From positions 8,153,501 to 8,217,500 of the forward strand of contig OZ038473.1 of NCBI GenBank assembly GCA_964036295.1: a DNA stretch of 64,000 bases. The letters are read 5' to 3'. Below are positions 1 through 11,871 of the stretch, piece by piece. The DNA is from Plumapathes pennacea (lineage: Eukaryota > Cnidaria > Anthozoa > Antipatharia > Myriopathidae). The number at the start of each line of letters is the position of its first letter. Position 1 is the stretch's first letter. The position numbers and the translations under genes were made by a program. The notes below the pieces were generated by a model. It saw only the letters and a list, made by a program, of their open reading frames with translations. It had not been told where the DNA came from and made no database searches.

Positions 1-560
1 GCTTTAGATATAACTATTCATGGTAATACACTTTTCCAGTTTTTAACTGTTTCTAAACGGCCGAATTTGAGCCACAAACTACGGAGTATTGTCTGGTGTA
101 ATGTTGAGCAATCTCCTTCTGAGGTCACATGAACAGTTGTCGCCGCCATAACACGGCTGTTCGCAAGCTGTATGAATTATTATTCGATTCGTCAAAATAT
201 CAGGTGTTATAAGCAAGTCCTATAACGACAATCCGTGAATGAAACTTGCCGTCACGGTAAATTTCCGCCGCTAAACAGCTGCAGCCGGTACCAGACTCAG
301 CATACGTGAATACTGCATTCCCTTTCAAGTAGGAAATTCAACGAGGATCCATTTTCCTTTACACTAAATATGTTTAACATATTTTCAATACAGTCAATCG
401 TCTTACTGTAAAATGTAGCTACTTAAAAATATATAAATTTCCTGTCACCAGAGCTTTTAACCTTTAGAAGCCTAATGTGGGCCCTATTTTCTGCTAGCGG
501 ACAGTTTCTCGTTCTATTTTTTTATAAACTAGACGTAAAATGATTTCTTGAGACAATATC
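1..560. other. unassigned AT-rich DNA
   Basis: No convincing exon on either strand and no repeat that recurs elsewhere in the window. Confidence 0.5.
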
Positions 561-639
561 TGCCAAGGTGTATCAAAATATTTCCCATCCCTTCAGTCCA
601 AGAACCTTAAACGGCGATTTTACTTCTGTAGAACAAACA

Positions 640-895
640 CAATCATGGTCAAAATTGTTGGGACGATTTCAACGACGAACCCGACGAACCCTCCTCCCCC
701 CCCCCCCCCCCCCCATTCAATGTTGGGTAGTTGAGCATGGTTCGGCTTATAGCTGCACCACGGGCCAACATTGAATGGAGGGGAGGGGGAGGGACTTGGA
801 AACAAGAAATATGAGACCCTCATAGGTTGTACAGATTTACATTGTGCTCCGGATGTGCGTAAGAGGAGCGTCCCAACGACTTTTGACCATGATTG
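640..895. mobile_element. MITE with terminal inverted repeats and a poly-C/poly-G hairpin
   Basis: Terminal inverted repeats at 640-666 and 869-895 share CAATCATGGTCAAAA and GTTGGGACG. Inside is a second hairpin: a run of Cs (696-714), CATTCAATGTTG (714-725), a loop, CAACATTGAATG (766-777), then a G-rich run. It is non-coding and related to 62721-62982 and to the core at 30102-30154. Confidence 0.7.
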
Positions 896-904
896 TAGGT
901 ATGA

Positions 905-1418
905 AGCCCGTGTATAATTTGAAGTAAACCGTTCAAGTTTTGCTTTGATTCTGAGAGAAATCATGCTGTTTTGAGCGGGTTCACATACAAAACAATTGGA
1001 GCTCATTAAATATGCATGCCTGAGTCCAGAGTAAAATAAATTGCACAGGAAGCCTATTTAATTGTACTGCTTTTGAATTCAAAATTGGAAAATCAGTGTT
1101 CCTTTTTTCCCGTAATACTACGGCCGACCAATTTCAAAATTTGAGTATTAAATTTTGATAACGTGCTTGGCAGACTGTATGAATTAATTTGACGTGCCGA
1201 CCGTGGAAAATACGTACTTCGTCACGCAATCGACTCCTTTTTCAACGCAAAAGTATAACACACACCATTCTTTTTCTCCTTCCTTTGCGTGTAGCACTTG
1301 ACTTCGAAGAAAAGGTTGTCAAAATTTCGGCAAAACAAAGGCTACTCTTGTTGGGAGTACCAAAAGTAGTCCCATCAATGGCAGAGCGAGGGGGTATCTG
1401 AGATTATCGTATTTCTAG
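905..1418 (-). repeat. interspersed repeat family A, inverted arm
   Basis: Reverse complement of about 1788-2310 with modest divergence, and also similar to 33213-33760. One terminus reads CTAGAAATACGATA. Non-coding. With the 1788 arm it makes a large inverted repeat around a 369-bp spacer. Confidence 0.75.
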
Positions 1419-1787
1419 TTTAGAAAATATTAACATTCTCACTTCTCACCACGCCATGCCAAAGGTTTCAATCGTCAGAGAGAAACAACTCGAAAGTAAC
1501 ATCACAAAAACATACACACACATGTATTCAACACTTGTGGCGCGTTCACACTTGGGTGCCCGGGTACCGGCACAAAATCAATCGCGTTCACACTGCGAAC
1601 CGGGTCCCTCTTTAATGCCCGAGTACAAGGTCAAGGCGTCTGTACTTGAAAAAAGGGTGTGTTCACATTGGTGCCCAGCGAGAATCGTGCTCGGACACCG
1701 TGCTCGGGCACACACCATCACATATTTTTAGATCTGAGCCTATGATCACTCCAGCCTGAGCTGCACCCAAACTAAATGCATATATAA
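1419..1787. other. spacer between inverted family A arms
   Basis: Contains several GCGTTCACAC-like and GTGCCCG/GGTGCCC units in both orientations, suggesting a small element of its own. No coding exon seen. Confidence 0.4.
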
Positions 1788-3850
1788 CTAGAAATACGAT
1801 ATGCCATTGATTCGACTTTTACTTTGGTACTGCTCAACAAGAGCAGCCTTTGTTTGACCGAAATGTTGACGCAATCTTTTCTTCGAAGTCAAGTGCTACA
1901 CGCAAAGGAAGGAAAAAAGAATGATGTGGGCTATACTTTTGCGTTGAAAAAAAGAGTCGATTGCGTGACGAAGTACGTATTTCCCACGGTCGGCACGTCA
2001 AATTAATTCATACAGTCCGCCAGGCACGTTCTTAAAATCTTAAGTTAGTCGGCCGCCGTAATACGGGAAAAAAGGAACACTGATTTTCCAATTTTGAATT
2101 CATAGGCAGTATAATTAGATAGGCTTCCTGTGCGATTTTTTTTCTTACTCTGGACTGCATGACAAGACTCAGGCATGCATATTTAATGAGCTCCAATTGT
2201 TTTGTATGTGAACCCGCTCAAAACAGCATGATTTCCCCTAGAATCAAAGCAAAACTTGAACGGTTTACTTCAAATTATACGCGGGCTTCAGACCTAGTCA
2301 TACTTCAAAGGGCTTGTGCACGATTCTCGCTGCAATCACCACGTGTCAGACTACAACATTTGTTACAGTTTTAGTTTTGAAAAAAAAAATGAGACATCTA
2401 ACCAAATCATTCAAGACTCTAAGTTCCGATTGCTCCGAGCGAATACGGTAGCCGAAACTGGCGACAGAAACGTATCAAAACAATACTCAGCCTATGCGTT
2501 AGACGCATAAACGTGAGCTTTTTACTCATATTTTTTCTCGAAAACGCATTTTTAGTGACGCGATTTGTTTGCTTACGCGCTTTTACTGGCGATTCAAAGT
2601 TCAAGATGTCAATGGAAGGATGGCATCAGCGGTATTCTTAATCGTGCGTGTTGACTTCGCAAGTTTGGGTTTTTCTTTAGAGTGGACGGTATTCCAACTT
2701 TGATCCGTTGTTTACAAGTACAGTCGGCGCCCGTGGGTTGAAATGTTTGCGCTGCGCTGGGCACGCTGCCAATATCTTGTGTCAGCTACAAAGATTCTCT
2801 TTGCATTATTGCATCGGCCACACAAGAAAACCTCTCCATTTTAATTATGCAAGTTCAGTTTCTTTGAGAAAGACTTTAAGTAATTAAAAAACGGCAATAA
2901 AGATTTGAGACTCGCGTGTTTACGCTGTGTTTTGGCGCTTCGAAGGAATTGTGTTACGAATCGATTACGTGGGCCACACTTCTAATCACTAATCCTCTGC
3001 CACTGTTTCTGAAACTATTACCGTTAATACCTTGTGGCACAACTTTTATTGCCAGTAAAAACAACAGCAACAACAACAACAAAAACAAGTAACAATCGTG
3101 GCGTGGGGGAGTCAAACGAAAAAACACTTCGCGGAATGGCGCCTAAATAAGAGTAAATATGGCAATACGTATTTTTCAGACCGTCATACGCATTTTTACG
3201 GCAGGTCCGCGTTTTTCAACGCATTTCTCAAAAACCTAGCGAGAAGGCTGAATACTTCGAGGGAAAATGATCAGCATGCAGATTTTAATACATTCTTGAA
3301 GTGATTGAGTTACAAGATACGGGATAGAATATATTTGTCACGGGGATTGTTCGATTTCCACTGACTGACCTTTGTTGCTTGTCCTTTCTGAATAAGTATC
3401 TGAGTTTAACACAAAACGGTGTCTGAAGCTCCCGATTTGCTTTCAAGCGCTGTTCCCTTTGCGTTTGTTGTCTTTTCTCTAGACGTATTTGGCGCTGTTC
3501 AATCGTTTCACAATTTCGTTCTGCCCGTACCTGTTCCCTTCTCTTTTGAAAACGAGCTTCGCGAGACCGTTCTGTTTCAAGTTTTCCAGTTTTCAAATTC
3601 ATTTTCGTGAACGCAGTTACGTACAATTGTTGTCAGTAAAATTAACCACTGTCAGAGACGCTAATCGATAATTATTACGTCATATTGCCTAGGCACCTGG
3701 CCTAAAACGTCGTACGAAAATGACAGACTGACGAACATTAAATTTCGAGATGGCAACCCGCTTGGAGTCTCCATATAAAGCGATTTTGCTGCATTAGTCT
3801 CCATATAAAGCGATTTTGCTGCATTAGCGTCGTGATTATTACCCTCGTCT
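1788..3850 (+). repeat. interspersed repeat family A, long copy
   Basis: Collinear with 33213-34600. It starts CTAGAAATACGATA and runs to about GCGTCGTGATTATTACCCTCG. It is interrupted by the element at 2488-3250 and lacks a 49-bp stretch present near 34161-34209 in the other copy. A shorter piece of its end recurs near 5610-5720. The ORFs inside are not conserved between copies. Confidence 0.75.
2488..3250. mobile_element. 763-bp DNA element inserted in family A, 6-bp target duplication
   Basis: Begins CAGCCT and ends AGGCTG. It is flanked by AATACT at 2482-2487 and 3251-3256. The paralogous copy at 33950-33960 has one AATACT and no insert, so this is a filled site compared with an empty site. 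No transposase is visible; internal sequence is rich in short CGCATTT-like inverted motifs. Confidence 0.85.
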
Positions 3851-5020
3851 TTCTTCTTTTGGCTTTCGATGAGGCATTTGTTTACATTTGCATTCCTCTT
3901 CGTCCATTTGTGTATATCTTTTTATTGCTAGTGAAAACTAAGCCATGCGAAACAAATAAATAGCTCATATTAGTCGAACATGATAGAAATCTTTTGATAG
4001 GCTAAATAGCATTGCTCACGCTTGCCAAAAAAAGCCAAAAATTTACTAAAACCACGGTGATAATGGCTCTGAAATATAACAGATCAAATGGTAATTCACG
4101 AGTGCAATGATAATAATCCGAAATAACTCCCGAAAACGTTTTCCTTTCCACTTCAATTGTAATTTCTTTATGCGTATTCGCTTATGCCCCAATTTGGAAG
4201 TCAACTGTTGACAGCAGGACGGATTGACTAGACTGTACTAGTCCCTCCTATTATGGCCAAAGATTGTGTGCGCGAGTGAAAACCCGAGTTCGGGACTCAA
4301 GCACCGCACCCAATATTGGTGTTTGGGATTGTGCTCAGGTCGGCTCCAGTCGATACCTTAAAGTATAAAAAAACCCTGTTGTCTTTGCGAGCACGTAGAG
4401 CGCAACTCTTAGAAGAAAACCCAGTTAAGATATATTTTCTGATGGCTTAATGACAGAAGATTACGACATAAGACTAACTAAAAGAACTTGAATTAATCTC
4501 TTTGAGATATATTGACTATTTAATAAAATCACGTGGTCGAACAAAATGAGTTCCTTGACGCGTGAAATATATCGGAAGGAACAAAAACCCCTTCGATTGT
4601 TTCATGACACGTGTGTCTAAAAAACAATGTCTCCGATTTTTAATAAATTTACGCGTTCGAAATTTCGGAATTTTTTGCAAATGCACGCTTTTGAAGTGAA
4701 CTAGACTGGCGTTGCCAGTGAGCTCGCAGCGTGAGTTGGATCGAGACCAGAATAAACTAAAATGGAAAGTAGGGACAAAAGCTGAACTCCCAAGAGAGAC
4801 ATCCAGTTTCTCACCAGAAAAATATTACAGTATAGAGAACTTGGCTTTTGACACCTTGCTCAAATGAAACCTGATTAAACTGTGTATTTTTCATTTCTAG
4901 TACACAATTACACTGCGAAACAAAGGCTACTTGATTGAATGGAGGAAACATTTCAACAGGCAATGTACGATAAGCAGAAACATTTGATAAGGCAACAGAT
5001 GTCATGTACAGTGTAAAGCA
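3851..5020. other. unassigned DNA
   Basis: AT-rich with no exon-like reading frame and no recognised repeat. Confidence 0.4.
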
Positions 5021-5024
5021 TAAA

Positions 5025-5570
5025 TCGTCATTGTTTTACGGCTAAAGCTCATCATAGCTTTGGTTTCCGTTTTCGGCCTGGTATCTTTCCAGAAGTATTT
5101 CGTGTCGCCACAGAATGTTTTGTCGGGACTAGATAATTAGACGACAGAGTTATTTGCAATCCCGTAGCGGTATCCATCAAATAATCAAATCCATCAATTT
5201 ACTACCCTCAAAGCTTCCGCGGTGAACTTAAGAACGCAAGCTAAAATCATTCCCAAAAATCCAGCCGTGCTTGTCCCACAGAGCCAAACGGTGTTGAGTT
5301 TGGATGGGATGCAGTTAACTTTTACACACAAGTACACACGAACAATTCAGCCCACATCTCAAGTTGTTCGCGAAGTCAATTTACGTCATCGCATATCAAG
5401 TGACAATGTGAACCAACCACCTTGTGCTGATTCTCGATTCAAAAAAATTGGACAAACAATTTGCAAATTTAAGCTCGCCGTAGCCTCGAGCAATTACGAT
5501 ATTAGAAAAAAATCCTTAATCTTGTTATATAAAAACACTCCGTCGGTCTTCTCTCGCTTCTTACCGCAAT
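5025..5570 (-). repeat. interspersed repeat family H
   Basis: Inverted, diverged copy of 28990-29520. Shared landmarks are GTGTCGCCACAGAA against its complement near 29430, and the CCACAGAGCCAAACGGTGTTG block at about 5278-5300. A 116-codon ORF crosses it, but the frame is not kept in the other copy. Confidence 0.6.
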
Positions 5571-6043
5571 GAATTAAACTTGGAGGCTTAGCTTCCGGGC
5601 CCGGAGGTTGTACGTCAGACAGACTGAATGACGAACATTAGATTTCAAGATGGCGACCCACCTGGCGTCTCAAGAGCGCGACACTACACCATTGGCGTCG
5701 TGATTATTACCCTTGCAGAGCTCGGGGATATACATAGAGACGCGCGGCCAGCGGTCTTTCAAAAGCAGCGAACACGCCACGGGAATCTGTGTCGCTGCGT
5801 TCTAGATGCCTGTGGCGAGTCTCCAGGTCGCTACCTTTGAACGACAGCTGGTCGCGCGTCTCTTGTTATATTATGAACTAATAGGAAGAGCGAAATTGTC
5901 TGTATTGTATTTGCTGTATTAATGTAAATAAAAACTTTGGCTTCCTGTGCTGCAATGGGAAAATATTTGGAGCTTTAATATATTTAAAATAGATATATCA
6001 TGAGTAGTCTGCTGACGATCCTAGCTTATACTTAATGACAATC
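5571..6043. other. 3' flank of the small secreted gene; repeat piece
   Basis: Contains a fragment of the family A end at about 5610-5720 (GAACATTAGATTTCAAGATGG) and a plus-strand AATAAA near 5927. No exon supported. Confidence 0.4.
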
Positions 6044-6987
6044 TTAGCGATCAACTGGAAACCGGGTTTCACCTTCTGCGTCTTCGTCCGCCTCTTTTGA
6101 TTTGTATTCTTCTAAGCCATCGTTATCTTTTTGTTGGTTTTCGGTGAGAACTTCGTTTAACAGCTCGGCAGAAGGTTCAATGTCGCCTTTACCAAAACCG
6201 CGAGTCAACCCCTTGTCATCTACTGAAAGAGAATCAAAAGTTCGCCTTTCTTTTACACAATACTAATCCAAGACGTGAGAGCAATTTTAATGGCTATCAC
6301 ATTCACTGATCGTTAGCTTAAAAAGCTCTGATATAACTGTGTTGTCTCACCAGTCGGTAGAGCTCCCTGAATTTCTGCCTGCTTATCACCCATCCCCGTG
6401 TACTGGCTTAGCATCTGAGGTTTTTCTTCAAGAGCAACCCTGGGTTCGATTATGACGCTCACCCGTTTCTGAGCTCTGCCAAATGTTCCTGTCGTTGTTG
6501 GGAAGACAAATATCTATAAGAAATACTTGAACAACATGCCTACAGCATAATGTTAGAAAAAGCACGCAACAGTCGTGCGTGACAACGTGGTACTAGTTCT
6601 TTAATTGACACGACTTTCCTAAGCCAGTGATGATTGATGTCAAAAGGTAACATATAGTATATTTACTTACATAACATATATATTTTTTTAATTTATAATT
6701 ATCAAATTATGATAACATATATTTACCTAACCCTATAAACTAGCAGACGGCGTATATCACATGGTGCATGCCACCACTGCCCCTCCTCTACATTCGCTTG
6801 AAGACAGACAAAAGGAGAGGTACTATAACAAGGTAATATATATCCAGGGTGCTAAAGTATGTGCTGGTAGACAGGTTAACAAAGATAAGCAGAATACAGA
6901 GAACACATTATACGACTTACCTTTGACAACATGGAGTTGGAATAGGGTCAGAAGAGCGAAGGTAGCCGTCGAGTGTTTAAGATTCAT
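6044..6987 (-). CDS. small secreted acidic protein, 3 exons, 127 aa
   Basis: I do not recognise this gene. It is assembled from three minus-strand exons: 6921-6987, 6351-6488 and 6044-6222, stop TAA at 6044-6046. Exon 1 starts MNLKHSTATFALLTLFQL, a clear signal peptide, and ends at donor G|GTAAGT. Exon 2 is bounded by CAG and G|GTGAGA; exon 3 begins after CTTTCAG. Both introns are phase 1 and the 384 nt total is exactly 128 codons, which supports the model. The mature protein has no cysteine and no known domain. Residues 29-30 are a lone dibasic KR and the C-terminal third is rich in Glu and Asp. The stretch around residues 83-95 (AELLNEVLTENQQKD) resembles a linker exon of CAP-A (PELLTENRDE), and the exon design matches the neighbouring CAP genes, so it may be a relative without a CAP domain. 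It could also be an unrelated secreted peptide precursor. Confidence 0.68.
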
Positions 6988-7613
6988 TTCTTTTCTTCGG
7001 AGAGCGCTGTAAGGGTCGGCTATAACACAAAATGTCACTCTGGAGATGAAACGTTTACCATATTTACCTGGTGCAGTTTTTACTTCTCAACCACAGAAAC
7101 CTCGCAAACATTTTTGAATTTGAAAATCACGAAATGACATCATTAGGGCTTTGCGTTTATCCTTATAAACAGTTCTGGTATGACTTGTAAAACTGTCAGT
7201 GAAGTGGACTCCGAAATTCGATTGGTTGCAACCGGCAGCTTCGTAACCTTTGAAGGGTTTTCAGCAGGTTACATTTCAACGATCATTGTCTTTGTTACAT
7301 ACAGTTAAACTGTCATGTCTCAGTGGGGCCACAAATAAGACTAAAAAACAGAACAAGAAATACAACAGGAAATAACTTTTCCTGTGGGAATAGGGTTATG
7401 CTTTCCAGGTCAACCTTAAGAACTCATCAAAGCGCGAAAAAGAAATTTATTTTTCAAAAGTATGTACTTTACCATCAATAACCTAGTTTGGTAAGGCCTA
7501 AATCTCTCAAGTAGCAATAAAACGTTCAATTTTAAATAGTATTAAAGAGATAAGCTAGGTAGTAGTGTTATCCTTAGTTTTAACAGGTGAATGGCGACCT
7601 TGTGAATACATAG

Positions 7614-7775
7614 ATCTTATTAACCTCGTTTGCTTGGTCCGTACAGTAAGTTATGGACCGAGTTTTTTTCGTCGCCTTATGGCCCGAGCGCGCTTCGCGC
7701 TCGGGCCATAAGGCGACGAAAAAAACGAGGATCCATAACTTACGGTACGGACCAAGCGAACGAGGTTAATAAGAT
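7614..7775. repeat. 162-bp near-perfect palindrome
   Basis: The two 79-bp arms differ at only a few positions and meet at GAGCGCG-CTT-CGCGCTC. Each arm carries GGTCCGTAC and GTAAGTTATGGA. It forms the left part of repeat family B; a second copy lies at 45571-45730. Confidence 0.9.
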
Positions 7776-8918
7776 ATTTATTATATGGCTTTAGATCTTT
7801 CGGCAAACAGAAAACAAGGCCCCAACGAGTACTCGTCTCGTTCATTCAATAACATCAATCGCGATCAGGCATGAATTACGCACGTTTTTTTTTTTTCACA
7901 ACAAATTCAGTTAACAGCTTACAATTCTACCGATTTGAAAATCTTGAAAGAAAATAAGCGTCTGTCGAACCAACTGCCTAGATAAATATTAATTTGTTCT
8001 GAGCTGAATGAAATGGCCCATAGCGTGTGTCAAACAACGACACTGCAGTGAACTTTATTCGGTGAATGACTCGAACTCGCCCTTGTTCGCTCACTAAAGA
8101 TTTAAAAAAACTGCAGTCTTATCTCTTTGTAACTCAGAGTATTTTTTATTCTTTTGAATAAGTTTCTTACACATACAAAAATGGCACTAAAAGAAAATCA
8201 TTTCATCACAAACTGCGACCGACACATCGTTGAAAGTTATATTATTCAAAACTCACCGCTTAATTTTCCTGCCTCTTCGTGGAGCGTTTAGGTTTCTTCC
8301 AGCAAAATAAACGTCCTCAAATCACCACGGTGTTTTTGTCCCAGTCAGTGATTTCGAAATACCGAGTTCTCGTGCATTGTGAAAAATTTATTTACAGTCT
8401 TCACAGTGCGCCATGACGAGCAAACATGTCTGCAAAACTTAATTCTTGCACAGTTTTAGTCATAACTGTTCACGGTGATTGTTTGCTTTCCACTTTCTTC
8501 CTGGCAAGTGTGCACATTTTAACACAGAGGTGAAACAACCCTCCATACTCTGCAGCGCTTGTTGTCAATGACGGCTGAGGTTGCAAGCAATTTTTTCCTC
8601 GGATGTTTTCCTTCTTCGTAACGGTCATTTTCCAAGATTGTAAGCTTTCCCCGATCATCATAACTTAACAGTGAGTATCCGGAACGTTTAAACTTCCCAT
8701 TGCACTTCTGGGCCTTTTATGAGAAGCGTTTAGCAACTTTTCGAGTAATCATTTGCGATCCACATGTGCAAACTGATTTTGCGGTCCGTACAGTAAGTTA
8801 TGGACCGGTAAAATTGACCAATCAGAACGTGCGTAAAATCAATTTGCGGTCCGTACAGGAAAGTATGGACCGATAAATTAACCAATCGTAGCGTGCGTAG
8901 TATCAGTGCCATCTAATA
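7776..8918 (+). repeat. repeat family B copy 1, body and tail
   Basis: Same order as 45731-46800 and 61655-62370: an ATGGCTTTAGATCTTT start, a body ending in AACTTCCCATTGCACTTCTGG, then two direct units of GCGGTCCGTACAG/GGA-AGT-TATGGACCG. The GGTCCGTAC motif links the tail to the hairpin. The ORFs inside are incidental. Confidence 0.8.
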
Positions 8919-8938
8919 AACTGTTATTATACCATTAG

Positions 8939-8980
8939 TGGTAGTAGTAGTAGTAGTAGTAGTAGTAGTAATAGTAGTAG
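8939..8980. repeat. (TAG)n microsatellite, left part
   Basis: Triplet run split from 9537-9640 by the element at 8981-9536. Confidence 0.9.
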
Positions 8981-9536
8981 AGTGATTTCAATAAAGCCGT
9001 GAAACAGTTTTTATTAGTGAGGGTGTACTAGTATCTAGTAGAGAGTATTTGTCTATATCTTTGATTCGAAACAAAATGTCGCGATATTGGGAAATTGAAT
9101 ATCCAAAGTGGCCGCGATCCGACAGCTAGCAAGTGTTAATGTCCGCGTCAATACAAATATATTGAAGGCATATCTACGGAACGCCACTAAAAATATTACT
9201 CTAGGCAATTTCTTGTCCTTTCACCGACCAAACGCCAGTAGTGCATGCAGGCTCATTAGTTTTTGCAAATTACGCGGAAAATGACAATTCTAGGCTCCTC
9301 TCGCACAGCTCAACACGCCAATCAAGTGCCCACATTGTTTCCTAACATTAGATGGGCAAGAGTCTAGTTTACTGTGAGTTTTGTGTAGGGGTTTTTGAGA
9401 AGAATTTCCGGTGGCAAATAAACATAGTCCATTGCCGTATAGCCTGACATCTACTTGGAGTGTGTACGTGTCTCTAATGGTCTTTAATAGTCTCTAATAG
9501 TCTAAGTATCTGTTTCACGGGTTTATTGAAATCACT
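8981..9536. mobile_element. 556-bp element inserted inside a TAG microsatellite
   Basis: 27-bp terminal inverted repeats at 8981-9007 and 9510-9536 (AGTGATTTCAATAAA, then CCGTGAAACAG), with one mismatch. Both flanks are TAG repeats. No transposase is coded, so it is non-autonomous. Confidence 0.85.
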
Positions 9537-9537
9537 A

Positions 9538-9591
<54 letters not shown>

Positions 9592-9640
9592 GAGTGGTAG
9601 TGATAGTAGACTAGTACTAGTACGAGTAGTAGTAGACTAC
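9537..9640. repeat. (TAG)n microsatellite, right part, degenerate at its end
   Basis: About 17 TAG units, then GTAGTGATAGTAGACTAG-type imperfect units. Confidence 0.9.
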
Positions 9641-10280
9641 CTGCCACTTCCCCCCTACATACAGCTAAATGTGTGTCAAGGGCGTTCGTATGAAAATCTT
9701 TTAATATTAAGAATTGTTAAAACTTTTGTAAAAGTTAGATCGTATAGGCCCTTATGCCAGAATCACGAAAAGTAAGAAGGAAAAGAAAAATGGGGTCTCC
9801 AGGATTGTTTCCGAGAAAAGTGTGTGGTACGTTTTCAAGTTATTATTCAAGATGTAATCAATATCACTTGTTTCTGAAAAAATGGAAACGTTTCGGTCAT
9901 CGGAAGTAGTCAAATTTGAACTTAATGGGGCTGTCGATTGAATAATCACAAATTAAAACATTCTCAGGCCAAATGAAACACCGAAACCTTTTTTACAATT
10001 TCTCGAAGCTTCCGTGACCTCCGTGGAAGAGGAAGTGAGAGTGAAAATGGGATTCTTTAAAAACTCCTAAATTTTAGATTTGTTCAACAATAAGACCGAT
10101 AAAAAGCTAAATTACTGAAAAGAAAAATTGGGAGCTCACCAGCCATTTGAGGCAGTGTTATATCTACGCAAAATATCCCAGAACTTTGTTTTGTTTAAAT
10201 CTGTACCGCGCGTGCATGACGTTGCGCTGCGTAATACATCCGAAGAATATTTGCACATAAACAATACGCGGGATTGTCTT
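9641..10280. other. unassigned DNA
   Basis: No exon-like frame supported and nothing recurring elsewhere in the window. Confidence 0.4.
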
Positions 10281-10284
10281 TAAA

Positions 10285-11437
10285 CGCGGGGACGCAATAT
10301 AAAAGGGCTACATGAAGACCTTGCTAAGGAAGATTTTAATAAGGATTCAATTAAACAAAATGGCTCCGGTTATAAAACAATAATGTGCATAGTCTTTGTG
10401 AATTTTCCGAGTAAGAACACACGACAGTGATCAGAAATCTAATCTAATCGAACTCCTCGCCAATTAAACTATTCATTTGAGCCCGAATTGAGTCAATATT
10501 GGACTGACTGAACCGTGAATTGATCTGCATTTTGTAATTGCAATATATTTTGTTTGGAATTACTCACAAACACTAAATTGTTGCCCTAAAGGGATCATAC
10601 CAAGAAAAGCCCTGTTTACAGGTCATTACAGCAATGAAGATGACTGGAGGGAATGGCGCGCGATTTAAAAATAGGCCGCCACGCTGAATCTGTTGCTCTG
10701 CCTATTGCTGACAAACACAACATGAAAATGCACAATTGGCAGCTCATAAACGTAAATCTTGTTGTGTGCAACCGTTCATTTAGTTGACAGTTCTGTTTGT
10801 GCCGATAATAGCGAGAGGCTTCTAGTTTGCTTTCTTCATTTCGCCATTTTGTATTTAAACACGAGGGCGCACTATAAAAGGGCGCTTCCCAGGGAAGCGC
10901 AGAGCCACTTGTCAATCAACAGCGACCGAGACAACAGCTCCTAATTAGTAAAAAGCCAAAAATGTCCAAATTTTGGTTTTCCTTGTACTTGAATACCACG
11001 CAAAACAAGATAATGTTGCCTCACCATATTTCCATCACATAAACATTCGTTTTGAGTGCAATTTGAGTAAAATCCAAGAATAATCTTCAAAGTAAGAAAT
11101 AGAATATGCTTGGTGGGCAGCCATGCGTCGCATTGCACCGCGAAATTCAAAATGTATTTTGGCAGCCAAGAGCAAAGATTCGGTTTCAAACCCTTCCGTC
11201 CAGGACTCCACATTAAAATTGCCCGTATGTGTTTAATTTTAGGTATAATTTTAGTTGCTGTAGAGAAATTTCATGGACAGAGCGACTTCTGAACGCTGTG
11301 GACGCACGTGCGATTCAACAAACATTATGCAAATTTGATGTTGAAAGAGGCGGCCAACGGCCTTTTATAGCGCGCCTTTGTGTTTAAAATCTAATAAATC
11401 CCCATGGGGGGTCCCATTTTATAGCGCGCGCCAGCGT
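10285..11437. mobile_element. TTAA-flanked DNA element with a nested relative
   Basis: Flanked by TTAA at 10281-10284 and 11438-11441. Termini are ACGCGGGGACGC and its approximate complement GCGCCAGCGT. It is collinear in reverse with 16053-16699 once the insert at 10859-11383 is removed. TTAA duplication is typical of piggyBac and Kolobok elements; no transposase is present. Confidence 0.8.
10859..11383. mobile_element. 525-bp TTAA element nested in a related element
   Basis: Flanks TTAA at 10855-10858 and 11384-11387. Inverted termini are ACACGAGGGCGCACTATAAA and the complement of GGCGCGCTATAAAAGG. The host sequence GTATTTAA, then ATCTAAT, resumes on either side, as in the uninterrupted copy at 16053-16699. 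Confidence 0.85.
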
Positions 11438-11871
11438 TTAAGAGGCAAAGTGCGCCCCTGATTACTCTTGGGGATACATATTTTTGCATGACGGGCTTGG
11501 ATGTTGCAAATCAATGGCATGGAACCAGACTTTGCTTCTTGGTAATCATCAAAACTGGGGTCAAAAAACGACTGTAGATTGCTAAGAAAATTTGCCATGG
11601 AATATCTAATATCTAATAGCGTAGAAATACAAATATATGACTGTAACAGCTTGGATTTTCTTCTATGTTTTCCCATGATATATGAGGTTCAATCTCATCT
11701 GGTTTTTTAACACTTTTATCAGGATCTAGATGTATAGGTTGTGGCTGATACGCTTAGACCAATCGTTTTCGTAAATTTGGGTTTTTAACAAATTTTGTAT
11801 TTTAAAATGTTTACCATCAGGGACAGTATTCTGGTTAAATACTGCATCATTTACACAATGATTCCGCGACG

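Noticed and set aside
5222-5572. 116-codon plus ORF as a gene
   Set aside because: It lies in repeat family H; the copy at 29 kb does not keep the frame.
8470-8661. Minus ORF that recurs at 61983-62174
   Set aside because: The recurrence comes from repeat family B; there is no domain and the copy at 46.5 kb is broken.
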